Part shown: positions 16,484 through 16,759 of the stretch, in pieces
How the letters are laid out: each line of letters starts with the position of its first letter
Numbering within the stretch: the first letter of the stretch is position 1
Position numbers and translations under genes: made by a program
Source of the DNA: an uncultured Sulfuricurvum sp.
Lineage (GTDB): Bacteria > Campylobacterota > Campylobacteria > Campylobacterales > Sulfurimonadaceae
Assembly (NCBI RefSeq): GCF_937936435.1
Contig: NZ_CALDDG010000038.1
Span: forward strand, 1 to 16,759
Direction: 5' to 3'
Length of the DNA: 16,759 nucleotides
The notes under the pieces: model-generated
Told to the model about the DNA's origin: nothing
The model's database searches: none
The model's input: only the letters and a program-made list of their open reading frames with translations

Positions 16484-16759
16484 ATGGACATTTCATATTT
16501 CGGTTATTTGCAAACCCTGCTGCACGATACGGTGGGATTGGTGACGATCCTTAACCCGGTAGCGGCGGCGGCGATCATGATCTCATCTTCGCCTTCGGGA
16601 TTGACGAAAGAAGATGCGGGCGAAATCGGGAGAAAAGCAGCTATGACGGTTCTGATATCGTCGTTGTCGACCGTATTTTTAGGAAATCTCATTTTCGAGC
16701 TTTTCGGAATCAATGCCTCGTCGATCATGGTGATCGGGGGAATCATTTTGCTTCTGATG
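16484..16759 (+). CDS. MarC-family integral membrane protein, 3'-truncated by window
   Basis: The first 92 residues are visible: a hydrophobic segment with LVTILNPVAAAAIMI, a short polar loop (SGLTKEDAGEIGRKAAM), then a second membrane segment and FGINASSIMVIGGIILLLM. This matches the start of MarC/UPF0056 proteins, whose full length is about 200 residues with six membrane helices; their transport substrate is not established, and the old link to multiple antibiotic resistance was not upheld. The ATG at 16484 follows a GGGGAGA (16477-16483) immediately upstream, six bases after the previous stop, so it is probably cotranscribed with the two upstream genes. Confidence 0.85.
   Translation, partial: MDISYFGYLQTLLHDTVGLVTILNPVAAAAIMISSSPSGLTKEDAGEIGRKAAMTVLISSLSTVFLGNLIFELFGINASSIMVIGGIILLLM

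Overview
The window looks like a chromosomal contig end from a Campylobacterota (formerly Epsilonproteobacteria) member, most likely of the Sulfuricurvum/Sulfurimonas type. I infer this from a TlpD-like soluble CZB chemoreceptor, single-chain pyruvate:ferredoxin oxidoreductase, a MarC-type membrane protein and the general codon and promoter style. No rRNA, tRNA, CRISPR array or insertion sequence is visible. The genus is a guess; the phylum is more secure.

Layout. Bases 1-47 are not genomic: they are the end of an Illumina P7 primer, an 8-base index and the Read 2 adapter, fused to the true insert at base 48. From 48 the + strand carries a 5'-truncated HlyD/LapC-type periplasmic adaptor of a type I secretion system, overlapping a LuxR-type regulator with a degenerate receiver domain. 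After a short intergenic region with an alternating inverted repeat (terminator and/or operator plus a plausible promoter) comes a giant gene (1360-10449, 3029 aa). It encodes a LapA/RTX-type surface adhesin: N-terminal retention module, proline-rich linker, Calx-beta domains, a long array of beta-sandwich repeats, one RTX-like motif and a C-terminal type I secretion signal. These three genes form a secretion-regulation-adhesin locus; its ABC transporter and outer-membrane channel probably lie upstream of the contig end.

Two hairpins separate the adhesin from a convergent gene (10520-11638, - strand) for a soluble methyl-accepting chemotaxis protein with a complete C-terminal zinc-binding CZB motif. 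A 281-base divergent intergenic region with a strong dyad follows. A + strand metabolic operon then starts: nifJ (pyruvate:ferredoxin/flavodoxin oxidoreductase, all cluster cysteines present), a tightly coupled dihydroorotate-dehydrogenase-like flavoprotein that lacks the usual catalytic cysteine, and the start of a MarC-family membrane protein that runs off the window.

The points most worth a second look are the adapter contamination, the alternating palindromes before the adhesin, the duplicated two-domain unit and GC shift inside the adhesin, the lack of a recognisable LapG site in its retention region, and the NifJ/DHOD-like pair. I did not find an evidently new defence or mobile system.
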